Translations under genes and position numbers: made by a program | Origin: Suttonella indologenes | GTDB lineage: Bacteria; Pseudomonadota; Gammaproteobacteria; Cardiobacteriales; Cardiobacteriaceae | DNA: 64,000 nt | NCBI RefSeq assembly: GCF_900460215.1 | Contig: NZ_UHIA01000004.1 | Coordinates: 442,001 to 506,000, forward strand | Direction: 5' to 3' | In this document: one piece after another, positions 40,745 through 50,226 of the stretch | Numbering within the stretch: position 1 is the stretch's first letter | Layout of the letters: each line of letters opens with the position of its first letter | The notes under the pieces: model-generated | What the model was told of the DNA's origin: nothing | The model's input: only the letters and a program-made list of their open reading frames with translations | Database searches by the model: none

Positions 40745-40773
40745 TTGATAATTATTTTTATTTGGATTACAAT
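40745..40773 (+). promoter_or_regulatory. Promoter with overlapping Fur-like box for the haem uptake operon
   Basis: TTGATA (40745-40750), 17-base spacer, TACAAT (40768-40773), 29 bases before the ATG. GATAATTATTTTTATTTGG (40747-40765) overlaps the -35 and matches the Fur consensus GATAATGATAATCATTATC at about 12 of 19 bases, as expected for iron-repressed uptake genes. Confidence 0.6.
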
Positions 40774-40802
40774 TAATATAACTTTAATAAAAACCGAATA
40801 AA

Positions 40803-42998
40803 ATGAGATACTTTACTTTGTTGACATTAGTTTGTTCCTGTTCTTCAGTGTGGGCGGAAGAGGCTGCTAAAGCCGTTATCCACTTGTCTGAGATTAATGT
40901 TAGTGCTGATTACATCAATCAGCCTTATACAACACCCGCTGCGGTGTCCGTGATTGCAAAAAACGAAACCGGACGCGATTTGAACGAAGTCTTGCGCAGT
41001 AGCCCCAGTTTATTTACACAGCATGATATCGGGCAGGGCGGTATTGCGGTCAATTTGCGCGGTTTTGAAGGTGCGGGGCGGGTAAACACCAGTATTGACG
41101 GTGTCAGCCAAACCTTTTATCAGACCAATCCGGCGCATGGTTGGAATGGCAATACGGTCTATATCAATGAAGATTTTATAGCGGGCGCGGAAGTCGAGCG
41201 CGGTTTGTCGCATGGCAGTTCGGGCGGCAATGCATTGGGAGGGAGCGTGAATTTTCGCACATTGGTGCCTAGTGATTTGGTGCAAGGGGACAATACTTTT
41301 GGCGGTCGTCTGATTTTGCGACATGGCAGTAATGGTTACGGTACAAACGGTATGGCGGCGGTGGCGCATCGGCAGTCATTTGACAATGGCGGTTCGTTCG
41401 GCGTCTTGGCGGCATATGGCGGCAAGGTTAAGGGCGGTTATCGCAACGGTGCGGGCGAGACGATTGCCGGCGATGGTTTGAATGACAATGTTGCGATGGA
41501 AAGCGGCGTGCATGCGCATAATTTTATGGGCAAATTGGAGTATGCACCTAATCGCTATCATTATTTTAATTTCAGCCATATTGCCAATCAAAGCCGCAGC
41601 ACGAATAACCATACGCCGATTGATGTGAAAACCAATAGCAGCTTATTCCAATATCGCTACAATCCGCTGTCCGACAAAATCGATTTGCGTGCGGATATTT
41701 CTTACGGCGATTCGCGGCAATATTTTGCCAAGGAAGACCATGATAACGGCTATCAAAACCGCCAGACATATAATCCGACTTGGCAGTTTAGTTTGACTAA
41801 CCGCAGTGTATTTGAAATCGGCGAGGCGGATTTAAGTTTTGATTATGGCGCAAAAATCCAACGCACGCGTTACGGATCTAAAGAGCGTGATGCGGATTTG
41901 CCGCATTACGACGGCATTTTAGCCAAAGGTTATCAGCAGACGGGCAATCTATTTGCTGAAGCCGAATTTCAGCACGACAAATGGACTTTAGGGGGCGGGC
42001 TTCGTTACGAGCGCTACCGTTACGGCGGTTTCTTGCCCGAAACATTCGATAACGGCGCGATTGTGTTTCCTGCCGGCGGCAATGTGGATTTCTCTCATAA
42101 AGAAAGTCATGTCAATCCCTATTTTTCTTTGGCATATCAGGCAAACGATTGGTTGCAGCTCTATAGCACTTATGCGCATACCAGCCGTGCGCCGACCGTG
42201 CAAGAATTCATGTATGTGAATAATATCAAAAACAATCCCTACTCGGTTAATCCTTATTTGAAAAGCGAGACATCGCATAATCACGATATCGGATTTAATA
42301 TCTTTAAACAAGGCTTATTTACCCATAATGATACGGCGCGTTTGAAAGTAAATTATTTTACTAGTCGTATAAAAAATTATATTTTCCAAGATCAATTTTA
42401 TGTCTGCGATGACCATACAAAATGCAGTTTGGATGATTATTTAAACGGCGATATGGATGTTTCTCCCGTCGGAATATTTTTCAATATGCCGAATAAGACT
42501 AAAATCCGCGGTTGGGAAATAGAAGGCGGTTATGATTTTGACCGCGCTTATATCAATCTCGCCTATAGTCGCAATAAAACGGATTTGCCGATTGATTATT
42601 TGGCAGATATGGTCAGCACGATTCGTACGCAACCGAGCAGCCAGTTAGCGGTCGATCTCGGTACGCGCTGGTTGGATAATAAATTAATTGTCGGCGCGCG
42701 CTTAACGCGCATGGGAGACGATACCGTTCCTGCAGGCGTGGATACGGATACCGGCCTTCCTACGGCAACTAAAGTGAAAGGCGGGCAAAATGTTTATGAT
42801 TTATATGCCAAATATAATGTGAATAAAAATGCCAAATTGTTTTTCAATATCGATAATCTGACTAATACGATCTATAACTATCCGCTGAGCAGCGGCGGTA
42901 CATTAGGCACGGGCAATACGGGGGCGCAATCGGATTGGGCGAATAAAGGCACGGGGCGCGGCAGAACTTTCTATGCAGGTTTTATAATGCAATTTTAG
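40803..42998 (+). CDS. TonB-dependent haem/haemoprotein receptor
   Basis: A 731-residue outer-membrane receptor. Signal peptide residues 1-18. The plug domain (VIHLSEINVSADYI as TonB-box region, LNEVLRSSPSLFTQHD, VNLRGFEGAGRVNTSIDGV) is followed by a 22-strand barrel. It ends in Phe (TFYAGFIMQF). The segment TYAHTSRAPTVQEFM then NPYLKSETSHNHDIGF corresponds to the FRAP-NPNL region of haem receptors of the HasR/HmuR type. Operon context (ChaN, HmuTUV-like) supports haem as substrate. A Cys pair in VCDDHTKCSLDD may form a loop disulphide. Confidence 0.88.
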   Translation: MRYFTLLTLVCSCSSVWAEEAAKAVIHLSEINVSADYINQPYTTPAAVSVIAKNETGRDLNEVLRSSPSLFTQHDIGQGGIAVNLRGFEGAGRVNTSIDGVSQTFYQTNPAHGWNGNTVYINEDFIAGAEVERGLSHGSSGGNALGGSVNFRTLVPSDLVQGDNTFGGRLILRHGSNGYGTNGMAAVAHRQSFDNGGSFGVLAAYGGKVKGGYRNGAGETIAGDGLNDNVAMESGVHAHNFMGKLEYAPNRYHYFNFSHIANQSRSTNNHTPIDVKTNSSLFQYRYNPLSDKIDLRADISYGDSRQYFAKEDHDNGYQNRQTYNPTWQFSLTNRSVFEIGEADLSFDYGAKIQRTRYGSKERDADLPHYDGILAKGYQQTGNLFAEAEFQHDKWTLGGGLRYERYRYGGFLPETFDNGAIVFPAGGNVDFSHKESHVNPYFSLAYQANDWLQLYSTYAHTSRAPTVQEFMYVNNIKNNPYSVNPYLKSETSHNHDIGFNIFKQGLFTHNDTARLKVNYFTSRIKNYIFQDQFYVCDDHTKCSLDDYLNGDMDVSPVGIFFNMPNKTKIRGWEIEGGYDFDRAYINLAYSRNKTDLPIDYLADMVSTIRTQPSSQLAVDLGTRWLDNKLIVGARLTRMGDDTVPAGVDTDTGLPTATKVKGGQNVYDLYAKYNVNKNAKLFFNIDNLTNTIYNYPLSSGGTLGTGNTGAQSDWANKGTGRGRTFYAGFIMQF

Positions 42999-43118
42999 AC
43001 TGTTTTGACTGAATGTTTATTCAATTCATATAGAATTATTTATTCTGATGATTTGAATGGATGCGGATGCGGAATTGCTTTGCAAGGGACGGCTTGTATG
43101 GATTTACCTAGGAAGATA

Positions 43119-43892
43119 ATGAAAAAATTTGTTTTAATGTTTGCAATTGTGTTGCAGTCGGTCTGTGCCGAACCCTTGGGGCGGATTATCGATACCCAAA
43201 GCGGTCAAAGCCTTTCGCCGAGCCGCTTGGTGCAGATACTGTCGCAGGCGCAAATCGTATTGATCGGCGAGAAGCATGATAATGCGGCGCATCATGCCGC
43301 TCAGGAATGGCTGTTGCGGCAGACGGCGGAGGCGCGCGCAAACGGCAGTGTGGTTTTGGAAATGTTGGTGCCTGAGCAGCAGCAGGCTGTAGGCGATATG
43401 CAAGCCTATTTGCACAGTGGCGGCAGTACGGGAAAGCGTTCTTTAGCCGAGAAAATTAATTGGAATATGCGCTGGGATTGGTCGCAATATCAATCCTTAA
43501 TCTATGCTTTGTTAGAGCAGAAAGCGCCGCTGTTGGCAGGCAGTCCTTCGCGTCAAGAATTGGCAAATCAAAGTCGCTTTATGCCTCAAGGTCTGCGCAG
43601 CGGTCATCCGGCGGTGCGCGATAGCTTGGCTCAATTGATGGATACGCATCACGGCAGTCCGCAAGATTTGGTCTCGCTGCAGCAATATAAAGATTTTAAG
43701 ATGAGCACGGTCTTATTGAATGCGCCCAAACCGACATGGCTGATTGCAGGAAATATTCATGTTTCCAAGCAGTTGGGCATTCCTTTGTTTTTGCAGGATG
43801 CGGGCTTTTCGGATGGTGTGAAAACGCTGTTGCTGACCGAGGAAGGCAGTGAGATGGATATGCGGCATGCCGATTATATTTGGTTCTTTTGA
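43119..43892 (+). CDS. chaN: ChaN-family haem-binding protein
   Basis: A 257-residue protein of the ChaN (DUF399) family with signal peptide MKKFVLMFAIVLQSVCAE. VLIGEKHDNAAHHAAQEWLLRQ, VLEMLVPEQQQ, NWNMRWDWSQYQSLI and the C-terminal LIAGNIHVSKQLGIP are family marks. ChaN of Campylobacter binds two cofacial haems. The Cys of QSVCAE could be a lipobox-like site, so it may be lipidated. ATG 43119 with TAGGAAG before it is preferred over an in-frame start 38 codons earlier. It is in the haem operon. Confidence 0.85.
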   Translation: MKKFVLMFAIVLQSVCAEPLGRIIDTQSGQSLSPSRLVQILSQAQIVLIGEKHDNAAHHAAQEWLLRQTAEARANGSVVLEMLVPEQQQAVGDMQAYLHSGGSTGKRSLAEKINWNMRWDWSQYQSLIYALLEQKAPLLAGSPSRQELANQSRFMPQGLRSGHPAVRDSLAQLMDTHHGSPQDLVSLQQYKDFKMSTVLLNAPKPTWLIAGNIHVSKQLGIPLFLQDAGFSDGVKTLLLTEEGSEMDMRHADYIWFF

Positions 43893-43915
43893 TTGGAATG
43901 CTGCGCGGTAACGAT

Positions 43916-44707
43916 ATGAAGAAAATGGTCGTATTAGCTTTTTGTGCCTTGTCGTTCGCTCAAATCACTTGGGCACAGCGGATTGTGCTGCTGACGCCTG
44001 ACAGCGCCGATATTGTGGCTGCGTTGGGAGCGGCAGATAAAGTAGTTGCCGTGCATGACCATAACCATAACCCGCTTTATCAGGGCAAAGAGACGATTGG
44101 TTTTTACCGCACTTTGTCTGTAGAGCCGATTATGGCGCAGAAACCTGATGTGGTTATCGGCAGTTTTATGGCGATGCCGCCCAATATTTACGCCAATCTC
44201 AGACAAAGCGGCATTGTGGCGGAAAACGTGCAAGAGAATGAAACGATTGAAGATTATCAAAACAGCATTATCCGCATCGGAGAATTGATTGATAAAAAAG
44301 AACAGGCGGCGGTCTTGGCGCATCAATTCAAAACCGCTTTAAAAGCGCAGCCGGCAAGCGGCAAACGTTACCTACTCAGCTATGACGGACGCTATGTTGC
44401 CGGACGCGGCACGGTGGCGGATAGCTTAATTCGATTGGCGGGCGGCATTAATGCGGCTGATGGCGTGGAGGGGTTTAAGCCTTTGTCGCGGGAAGCATGG
44501 CTGGCGGCAAAGCCTGATATCGTCATTATTGCCAAACATAATGAAGAAATCCTCGGCGGAGCAGAAAAACTGGCTGCCCGCCCTGAATTGTCCGCCAGTC
44601 CTGCGGCGAAAAACGGCAAAATCGTTTTTTGGCATTCCGATGAGTTTTTGCGTTATGGCTTGCATACGCCCGAAAGTATTCAAAACCTGCATCAATTAGC
44701 ACGCTGA
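43916..44707 (+). CDS. hmuT: Haemin ABC transporter substrate-binding protein
   Basis: A 263-residue periplasmic cluster III binding protein with signal MKKMVVLAFCALSFAQITWAQ. The mature form starts RIVLLTPDSADIVAALGAADKVVAV; later ADGVEGFKPLSREAWLAAKPD and a C-terminal LHTPESIQNLHQLA match HmuT proteins. It carries haem from the outer-membrane receptor to the permease. ATG 43916 gives the right signal-peptide length and lies 23 bases after chaN. Confidence 0.88.
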   Translation: MKKMVVLAFCALSFAQITWAQRIVLLTPDSADIVAALGAADKVVAVHDHNHNPLYQGKETIGFYRTLSVEPIMAQKPDVVIGSFMAMPPNIYANLRQSGIVAENVQENETIEDYQNSIIRIGELIDKKEQAAVLAHQFKTALKAQPASGKRYLLSYDGRYVAGRGTVADSLIRLAGGINAADGVEGFKPLSREAWLAAKPDIVIIAKHNEEILGGAEKLAARPELSASPAAKNGKIVFWHSDEFLRYGLHTPESIQNLHQLAR

Positions 44708-44732
44708 TGTTGTGTAATTTTATGATAACAAT

Positions 44733-45668
44733 ATGTTAAAACCTTTTTTATTGCCCTTGCTGATACTGGCGCCCTTGATTTTTTTCTGTGTCGGAGTGGG
44801 GGAGGGAACGTGGCAAAATCCGCTGAACGTTGATGAGATTATGCTGCAAATCCGTTTGCCGCGCATCACCGTGGCATTATTGGTAGGCGCTGCTCTGTCT
44901 GCCAGCGGTTCGGCTTTGCAAGCCTTGTTTGAAAATCCGCTTGCCGATCCGAGTTTGATCGGCACTTCGGGGGGCGCGGCAATCGGTGTCGTCGTCATGA
45001 TTGCCATGGGCTGGAGCGGTATCGGTGTGCCGCTGGCGGCATTTTTGGGCGCTTTAAGCGTTTGTTTATTATTGTTGTTTCTTCATCGCTGGGTCGGCGG
45101 CGGCAAATATGGTCTGCTCGTTTTGGGTTTTGTGTTGAGCAGTTTATGCGCTGCTGTGGTAAGTCTTATTTTATTTATGTCGGATGATATGGCTTTGCGC
45201 GGCGCAATGACATGGCTGGCGGGCAGCTTTGCTGAAGCCGGTTTTGTTTCTCTGACCTATGCCGGCAGCGCTATTGCGGCGGGAGGCTTATTGTTAATCA
45301 TTCTTGGGCGGCAACTGGATTGCTTGCTGCTGGGCGATGAGGCGGCGCAAACGATGGGTATTACCGTTGCCAAAACGCGTACCTTAGCAATTGTCGGCGC
45401 CTCGATGATGACGGGAGCGGCGGTTTCTTTAGGGGGCATTATCGGCTTTGTGGGGATGATGGTGCCCAATGTGTTGGCGCGAGTGATTGGCGGCGGACGC
45501 AGCCGTCTGATTGCCTTGTCGGCATTATGGGGAGCCGTATTTTTACTGATAGCAGATACTTTTTCGCGTTGGGTAGTCTATCCGGTTGATTTTCCTGTCG
45601 GGATTGTGATTTCAATTTTGGGCGGGCCTTTTTTCTTGTGGCTGATTATGGACAGAGGGCGCGAATAA
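44733..45668 (+). CDS. hmuU: FecCD-type haem permease
   Basis: A 311-residue permease with about ten helices. LRLPRITVALLVGAALS-like region (QIRLPRITVALLVGAALSAS), QALFENPLADPSLIGTSGGAA and VSLGGIIGFVGMMVPNVLARVIGGGRSR are FecCD signatures. It is slightly shorter than BtuC. It forms the channel with the ATPase encoded next; the TAA overlaps the hmuV ATG by one base. Confidence 0.92.
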   Translation: MLKPFLLPLLILAPLIFFCVGVGEGTWQNPLNVDEIMLQIRLPRITVALLVGAALSASGSALQALFENPLADPSLIGTSGGAAIGVVVMIAMGWSGIGVPLAAFLGALSVCLLLLFLHRWVGGGKYGLLVLGFVLSSLCAAVVSLILFMSDDMALRGAMTWLAGSFAEAGFVSLTYAGSAIAAGGLLLIILGRQLDCLLLGDEAAQTMGITVAKTRTLAIVGASMMTGAAVSLGGIIGFVGMMVPNVLARVIGGGRSRLIALSALWGAVFLLIADTFSRWVVYPVDFPVGIVISILGGPFFLWLIMDRGRE

Positions 45669-46405
45669 TGTCCCTACAATTTTCTCATGGTCGGATAAGC
45701 AAAGGAACAAGAGTTATTTTAGATGTGCCGGCAATCCGTTTTCCGGATCATTGCATCAGCGCCATTATCGGTGCGAACGGCGCAGGAAAATCCACTCTGT
45801 TAAGACAACTTTTGCAATCGCCCGCGACTATTTGGCGCGGAGAACCTTTTCGGCTGGCTTTAAAACAAGGACGGTGCGCTTGGGTCGGGCAGCATGAAAA
45901 TTTTCAGTTGCCGATGACGGTCTTAGAATACGTATTAATGGGGCATTATCCGCGCCTTGTCTGGTATCGGCAAAGCCCTGCCTCGAATCGGCAGCGAGCG
46001 ATGCAATGGCTGGAAATTTTTGAATTGGACGGCTTGAAAAACAAGCGTTTGGAAAACTTGTCGGGCGGAGAAAAACAACGTGCAGCCATTGTTCGCGCCT
46101 TATTGCAGGAAGCGGAAATTCTGCTTATGGACGAGCCGACCAACCATTTGGATATCCGCCATCAGCATCATTTGATGAAGCAGCTGCGCTTATTGACCGC
46201 ACCCAAACCCGCCGTAATTATGGTGCTGCATGATATCAATCTTGCCGCGCATTACAGCGATTTCGTTGTACTGATGAAGCAGGGGAAAATTGCGGCAAGC
46301 GGTTCGACGGCAGAAATCATGCAGGCGCAAGTGTTAAGCGATTTATATGACTGGCGTATCCTATGCGAGCCTAGCGGCAATTTCATTCCCGATTACGCTA
46401 ACTAA
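45668..46405 (+). CDS. hmuV: Haem ABC transporter ATPase
   Basis: A 245-residue ABC ATPase. Walker A GANGAGKSTLLRQL, Q-loop CAWVGQHENFQLPMTV, signature LSGGEKQRAA, Walker B ILLMDEPTNHLD and H-loop VLHDINLAAHYSD are all present. The ATG overlapping the hmuU stop is chosen; an upstream reading lies in hmuU. It ends the operon; no strong terminator is visible in the 200 bases before tolQ. Confidence 0.92.
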   Translation: MSLQFSHGRISKGTRVILDVPAIRFPDHCISAIIGANGAGKSTLLRQLLQSPATIWRGEPFRLALKQGRCAWVGQHENFQLPMTVLEYVLMGHYPRLVWYRQSPASNRQRAMQWLEIFELDGLKNKRLENLSGGEKQRAAIVRALLQEAEILLMDEPTNHLDIRHQHHLMKQLRLLTAPKPAVIMVLHDINLAAHYSDFVVLMKQGKIAASGSTAEIMQAQVLSDLYDWRILCEPSGNFIPDYAN

Positions 46406-46609
46406 AAACAAGATATTGCACAATATCGGCATAAGGCATTGACCGCATTTAACGATAAATCCTGTTGAGAATTAAAATATATAATCAAATCAATCATTAA
46501 ATTTTTTGCTGTCGGAGCAGCTTTAGCAAACGGCAATCCGCACCTATTTTTTCTGAGAGCGGTTTGCGCTACACTGCCTGCCGCGCAAGACTAGAGAAGG
46601 AGTTTTCCC

Positions 46610-47305
46610 TTGCAAAATGAATTATCCATCATGCAGTTAATTGGCGATGCTAGTGTTTTCGTTAAAATCATCATGCTGATTTTGTGCTTGATGATGCTTG
46701 TCTCGATTTTTATTACCTGTAAAAAAGCGGTCTTATTTTCACGCCTGAATAGAAAAACCCGGCAATTCGAGAAGGCTTTTTGGAATTCGGGCACGAATTT
46801 GCAAAATATTTATGCCAATTATGAAACGCAGGACACGGAAGGGATTGAAAGCGTTTTTGTGAATGGTTTTTATGAGTTTAGCCAGTTTTTAGAATCGGAT
46901 TTGATTGGGTCTGATAAAGCCGTGCAGAACTGTCAGCGCGCGATGGAAGCCACAATTATCCGCGAAGCGGCGAAACAGGAAAAATATTTAGGCATTTTAG
47001 CCACTTTCGCTTCTTCTGCGCCTTATATCGGTTTGCTGGGTACCGTCTATGGGATTATGAATTCCTTTATGGCTTTGGGAGCGGCGCAGCAAAGTAGTAT
47101 CAACAGCGTTGCCCCCGGTATTGCCGAGGCCTTGATTGCTACGGCAATCGGCTTGATGGCGGCGATTATTTCCGTTTTATCCTATAACGCTTACATGGCA
47201 TTGTCTGAGAAGAAAATCGTGGAATATGACGCCTTTCGCGAAGAGTTCAGCAATATTTTGCAGCGTCAGCAGTTGCAATTGCGCGCGCATTTGAAACGGC
47301 GGTAA
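46610..47305 (+). CDS. tolQ: Tol-Pal system proton-channel protein TolQ
   Basis: TolQ (231 aa) forms with TolR the pmf-driven motor of the Tol-Pal system. It has three membrane helices (about 17-40, 132-155, 170-190). LGTVYGIMNSFMALGAAQQSSINSVAPGIAEALIATAIGL holds the conserved G-L-x-G-T-V and Ala/Thr channel helix. The start is TTG at 46610, supported by AAGGAG eight bases upstream; the next ATG is seven codons in. It heads tolQRAB-pal-cpoB. Confidence 0.93.
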   Translation: MQNELSIMQLIGDASVFVKIIMLILCLMMLVSIFITCKKAVLFSRLNRKTRQFEKAFWNSGTNLQNIYANYETQDTEGIESVFVNGFYEFSQFLESDLIGSDKAVQNCQRAMEATIIREAAKQEKYLGILATFASSAPYIGLLGTVYGIMNSFMALGAAQQSSINSVAPGIAEALIATAIGLMAAIISVLSYNAYMALSEKKIVEYDAFREEFSNILQRQQLQLRAHLKRR

Positions 47306-47307
47306 TC

Positions 47308-47766
47308 ATGGCTCGCCGTGTTCGCGCCCAGCGCATGAAAGCAGAAATGAACGTTGTGCCTTATATCGATGTGATGTTGGTACTGCTTGTGATTTTTATG
47401 ATTGCCGCGCCGCTGATGCAACGTTCAGTGGAAATCAATCTGCCCGAGGTTTCCGAGCAAAATAGCGAAGAGCAGGGACAAAGCGAAGATTTGACCTTGC
47501 CATTGGTGCTTACCGTCGATGCCGCCGGCAGTTATTATCTCAATATCAGCGCTCAGCCGACGACGGCGATGAGCGAAGCGGATATTCAAAGCCAAGCCGC
47601 CGACTATTTGCAGGCGCATCCTGAAATAGATGTCTATGTGAGCGGCGATGCGGCGGTGGATTATGCCCATGTGATTAAAGGTGTGGATTATTTGCGCGCC
47701 GCCGGTGCGCGGCAAGTGAATTTAAGCAGCCAATTGCCTCAAGAGCCGAGCAATGAGAGCGAGTGA
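47308..47766 (+). CDS. tolR: Tol-Pal system protein TolR
   Basis: TolR (152 aa) has one membrane helix with the essential Asp in NVVPYIDVMLVLLVIFMIAAPL, then a periplasmic domain (DLTLPLVLTVDAAGSYYLN, VYVSGDAAVDYAHVIKGVDYLRAAGARQVN). The protonatable Asp in the helix drives force transfer to TolA. It starts two bases after tolQ and overlaps tolA by 14 bases. Confidence 0.95.
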   Translation: MARRVRAQRMKAEMNVVPYIDVMLVLLVIFMIAAPLMQRSVEINLPEVSEQNSEEQGQSEDLTLPLVLTVDAAGSYYLNISAQPTTAMSEADIQSQAADYLQAHPEIDVYVSGDAAVDYAHVIKGVDYLRAAGARQVNLSSQLPQEPSNESE

Positions 47767-48850
47767 AAAACGGGCTTTGGCGGAAAATGCGGCGGGCGTG
47801 TTCGGCGTGGTGCTGAGCGTAGGTTTGACCGCTGCCAGCATTTGGTATCAAAAAGATGTGCTGCTGCCGAATTTTTCTCATCATAACAGTAAGACTGCCG
47901 GCGGCACGGCGGTGGATGCGCAGATGGTCAGCGCGCAGGATTTGCAGGCGCGTCTTGACCATATCGAAAACCGCAAACGCGAAATTGAAGAAGAGCGTTT
48001 AGCCAAGATTCGCGCCGAGCAAGAGGCGAAGCGCCGCGCCGAAGAGGCGGAGAAACGCCGCATTGCCGAAGAAAAACGCAAAGCGGAAGAAGTACGCAAG
48101 GCGGCGGAACGAGCAGCAGCAGAGAAAGCGGCTGCCGAAAAAGCCGCCAAAGAGCGAGCGGCACGAGAAAAAGCAGAAAAAGCGGCGGCGGAAAAAGCAG
48201 CGAAAGAAAAAGCAGAGCAGGAAAAAGCGGAAAAATTAGCCCAAGCCAAGGCAGAAAAAGTCGCCAAAGAAAAGGCGGAGAAAATCGCCGTGGAGAAAGC
48301 CGCCGCGGAGAAAGCCGCTAAGGAAAAACAAGAGCAGGCGGCAAAAGAAAAGGCAGAAAAGGCGGCAAGAGAAAAAGCCGAAAAAATCGCCAAAGAAAAG
48401 CAGGAAAAAGCCGCTAAGGCGGCAAAAGAAGCGCAGGCAAAAGCCAAGGCGGCGGAAGAAAAAGCCAAGCTCGATGCGATTAGCGCACCGGCTTTGGAAT
48501 TGTCCAGCTATGATGGAAATGCGCAGGCGCAGTCGGGAGCGGCAAATTCGGCGGCGGTACAGCAGGCGCGCGATTTGGCGTTTTCCGCCTTTACGACAGC
48601 CGTGCAGGAGAAAGTCTGGGGGCGTTGGGTCATGCCTTTGAATGTGCCGGACGGTTTGAGCGCGAAGGTCGTGATTAGCCTTGACCGTAACGGCAAAGTC
48701 TTGAAAGCGCGCGTCAGCGCGAAAAGCGGCAATCCTTTATATGACGCTTCGGTCTTGGATGCGGTGAAAAAAGCCTCGCCTTTGCCGATGCCCAAAGACA
48801 GCCGTTTGCTTGACATGATTGTGGAGGAAGGAGTGGAATTTCGTTTCTAA
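47753..48850 (+). CDS. tolA: TolA, trans-envelope energy transducer
   Basis: TolA (365 aa) has an N-terminal membrane helix (about residues 13-30, GVFGVVLSVGLTAASIWYQ). A very long Ala/Glu/Lys helix (about 60-240, repeats like AAEKAAKEKAEQEKAEK) spans the periplasm. A compact C-terminal domain ends VVISLDRNGKVLKARVSAKSG and VEEGVEFRF. Domain III binds TolB/Pal. The middle region is low complexity and translates as a long open frame on the opposite strand too, which is only an artefact. Confidence 0.93.
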   Translation: MRASEKRALAENAAGVFGVVLSVGLTAASIWYQKDVLLPNFSHHNSKTAGGTAVDAQMVSAQDLQARLDHIENRKREIEEERLAKIRAEQEAKRRAEEAEKRRIAEEKRKAEEVRKAAERAAAEKAAAEKAAKERAAREKAEKAAAEKAAKEKAEQEKAEKLAQAKAEKVAKEKAEKIAVEKAAAEKAAKEKQEQAAKEKAEKAAREKAEKIAKEKQEKAAKAAKEAQAKAKAAEEKAKLDAISAPALELSSYDGNAQAQSGAANSAAVQQARDLAFSAFTTAVQEKVWGRWVMPLNVPDGLSAKVVISLDRNGKVLKARVSAKSGNPLYDASVLDAVKKASPLPMPKDSRLLDMIVEEGVEFRF

Positions 48851-48934
48851 GCTTTTCTTTGCGTACTAGAAACTGCTACAATTTCACCCTTTGTATTTTC
48901 AACGCTCATTAATTTTGTTGATTGAGGATTATCT

Positions 48935-50200
48935 ATGAAAAGACGCAACCTTTTGGCTTGGGCAATCGCATTGTCTGCCGGTTTTTCCTTTGCACAGGTC
49001 AGCATCGATATTCCTGCGGCACAACGGCGTGCGGCAATTCCGATTGCCATTGTGCCTGTGCCCGGAGATCAGGAGCAGATGGATTATATTATTGCCAGCG
49101 ATTTGTTTAAATCAGGCTATTTTCAGCCGATTGCGCCGGATCGTTTTAGCAATCGCCCCAATTCGCCGAACGAGATTGATTACGGGCAGTTTGCGCAATT
49201 AGGCGCGCAATATGTGGTTCTGGGGCGTTTGCTAGGCAATGCCGGGCAAGCGCAATTCGTGATGAATCAAGTGGGCGATCAAGCGGTGGTCATGAATGAA
49301 GAGATGCGCGGCGCGAGTAATCGTATGGTAGCGCATGCCACTGCCGACCGCATTTTGGAAGTTTTGACTGGCAAACGCGGCGCATTTGCGACCCGCATTG
49401 CCTATGTATTGGAACAAAGCGGAAGTAATTCGCGGCGTTATGCTTTGGTGGTCTCGGATATTGACGGCGGCAACCGCCAAGAAATCGCCTCAAGCGATCA
49501 GCCGATTCTTTCGCCGACATGGTCGCCGGACGGTCGTCAATTGGCTTATATGACTTATGCCGATTATCAAGCGCAAATTGTGATTCAAAGCGCAGAAGGC
49601 GGCGGTCGCCGTGTGGTTTTGCAAAGCGACAGCACCAGTAGTGCGCCGGCATGGTCGCCGGACGGCAGCCAATTGGCGGTGTCTTTATCGACCGGCGAAG
49701 GCAATATGGATATTTTTCTCGTCGATGTGGGCAGCGGCGCGCAAAAGCGTTTGACCAATCATGCCGGCATTGATACCGAACCGGCGTTTTCGCCCGACGG
49801 CGCCAGCATTTATTTCACTTCCGATCGTGCCGGCAGTCCGCAAATTTATCGTATGGGACGCAATGGCGGCGGCGCGGAGCGCGTAGTCGTCGGCAGTAAT
49901 TACAGCAGTAATGCGGAATTGTCGCCCGACGGTCAATATTTGGCTTTGACGCGCCAAAGCGGCGGCGGCTATCAAATCGGTTTATACGAATTAGGCAGCG
50001 GACGTTTCAGTGCTTTGACCAGCGGTCGTTTGGACGAAGGTTCGACTTTTGCGCCTAATGGAGAAATGCTGATGTACACTGCGATGGAAGGTGGACGCAG
50101 CGTATTGAAATTAATTAATTTAAAAGGAGAGGTCGTGCAGACCCTTTCCGATCCCGGCGGGCGTTTGCGTGATCCTGCTTGGGCACCTTATTCACGTTAA
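48935..50200 (+). CDS. tolB: TolB, periplasmic beta-propeller
   Basis: TolB (421 aa) has a signal peptide (AIALSAGFSFAQ), an N-terminal domain (AIPIAIVPVPGDQEQ, YVVLGRLLGNAG) and a six-bladed propeller with repeated SPTWSPDGRQLAYMT, SAPAWSPDGSQLAVS, EPAFSPDGASIYFTSDRAG and NAELSPDGQYLALT. It links TolA with Pal. 84 bases separate it from tolA; the following pal gene starts 26 bases after its stop. Confidence 0.97.
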   Translation: MKRRNLLAWAIALSAGFSFAQVSIDIPAAQRRAAIPIAIVPVPGDQEQMDYIIASDLFKSGYFQPIAPDRFSNRPNSPNEIDYGQFAQLGAQYVVLGRLLGNAGQAQFVMNQVGDQAVVMNEEMRGASNRMVAHATADRILEVLTGKRGAFATRIAYVLEQSGSNSRRYALVVSDIDGGNRQEIASSDQPILSPTWSPDGRQLAYMTYADYQAQIVIQSAEGGGRRVVLQSDSTSSAPAWSPDGSQLAVSLSTGEGNMDIFLVDVGSGAQKRLTNHAGIDTEPAFSPDGASIYFTSDRAGSPQIYRMGRNGGGAERVVVGSNYSSNAELSPDGQYLALTRQSGGGYQIGLYELGSGRFSALTSGRLDEGSTFAPNGEMLMYTAMEGGRSVLKLINLKGEVVQTLSDPGGRLRDPAWAPYSR

Positions 50201-50226
50201 TTTGACTTTTTTAAGGGATTGAAATC

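Noticed and set aside
46406..46609. Possible small RNA or terminator between hmuV and tolQ
   Set aside because: ATATTGCACAATAT forms only a short AT-rich stem without a T-tract; no clear RNA structure.
47881..48468. Antisense reading frame opposite tolA
   Set aside because: Low-complexity Ala/Ser/Phe text mirrors the Ala/Glu/Lys helix of TolA; no ribosome site.
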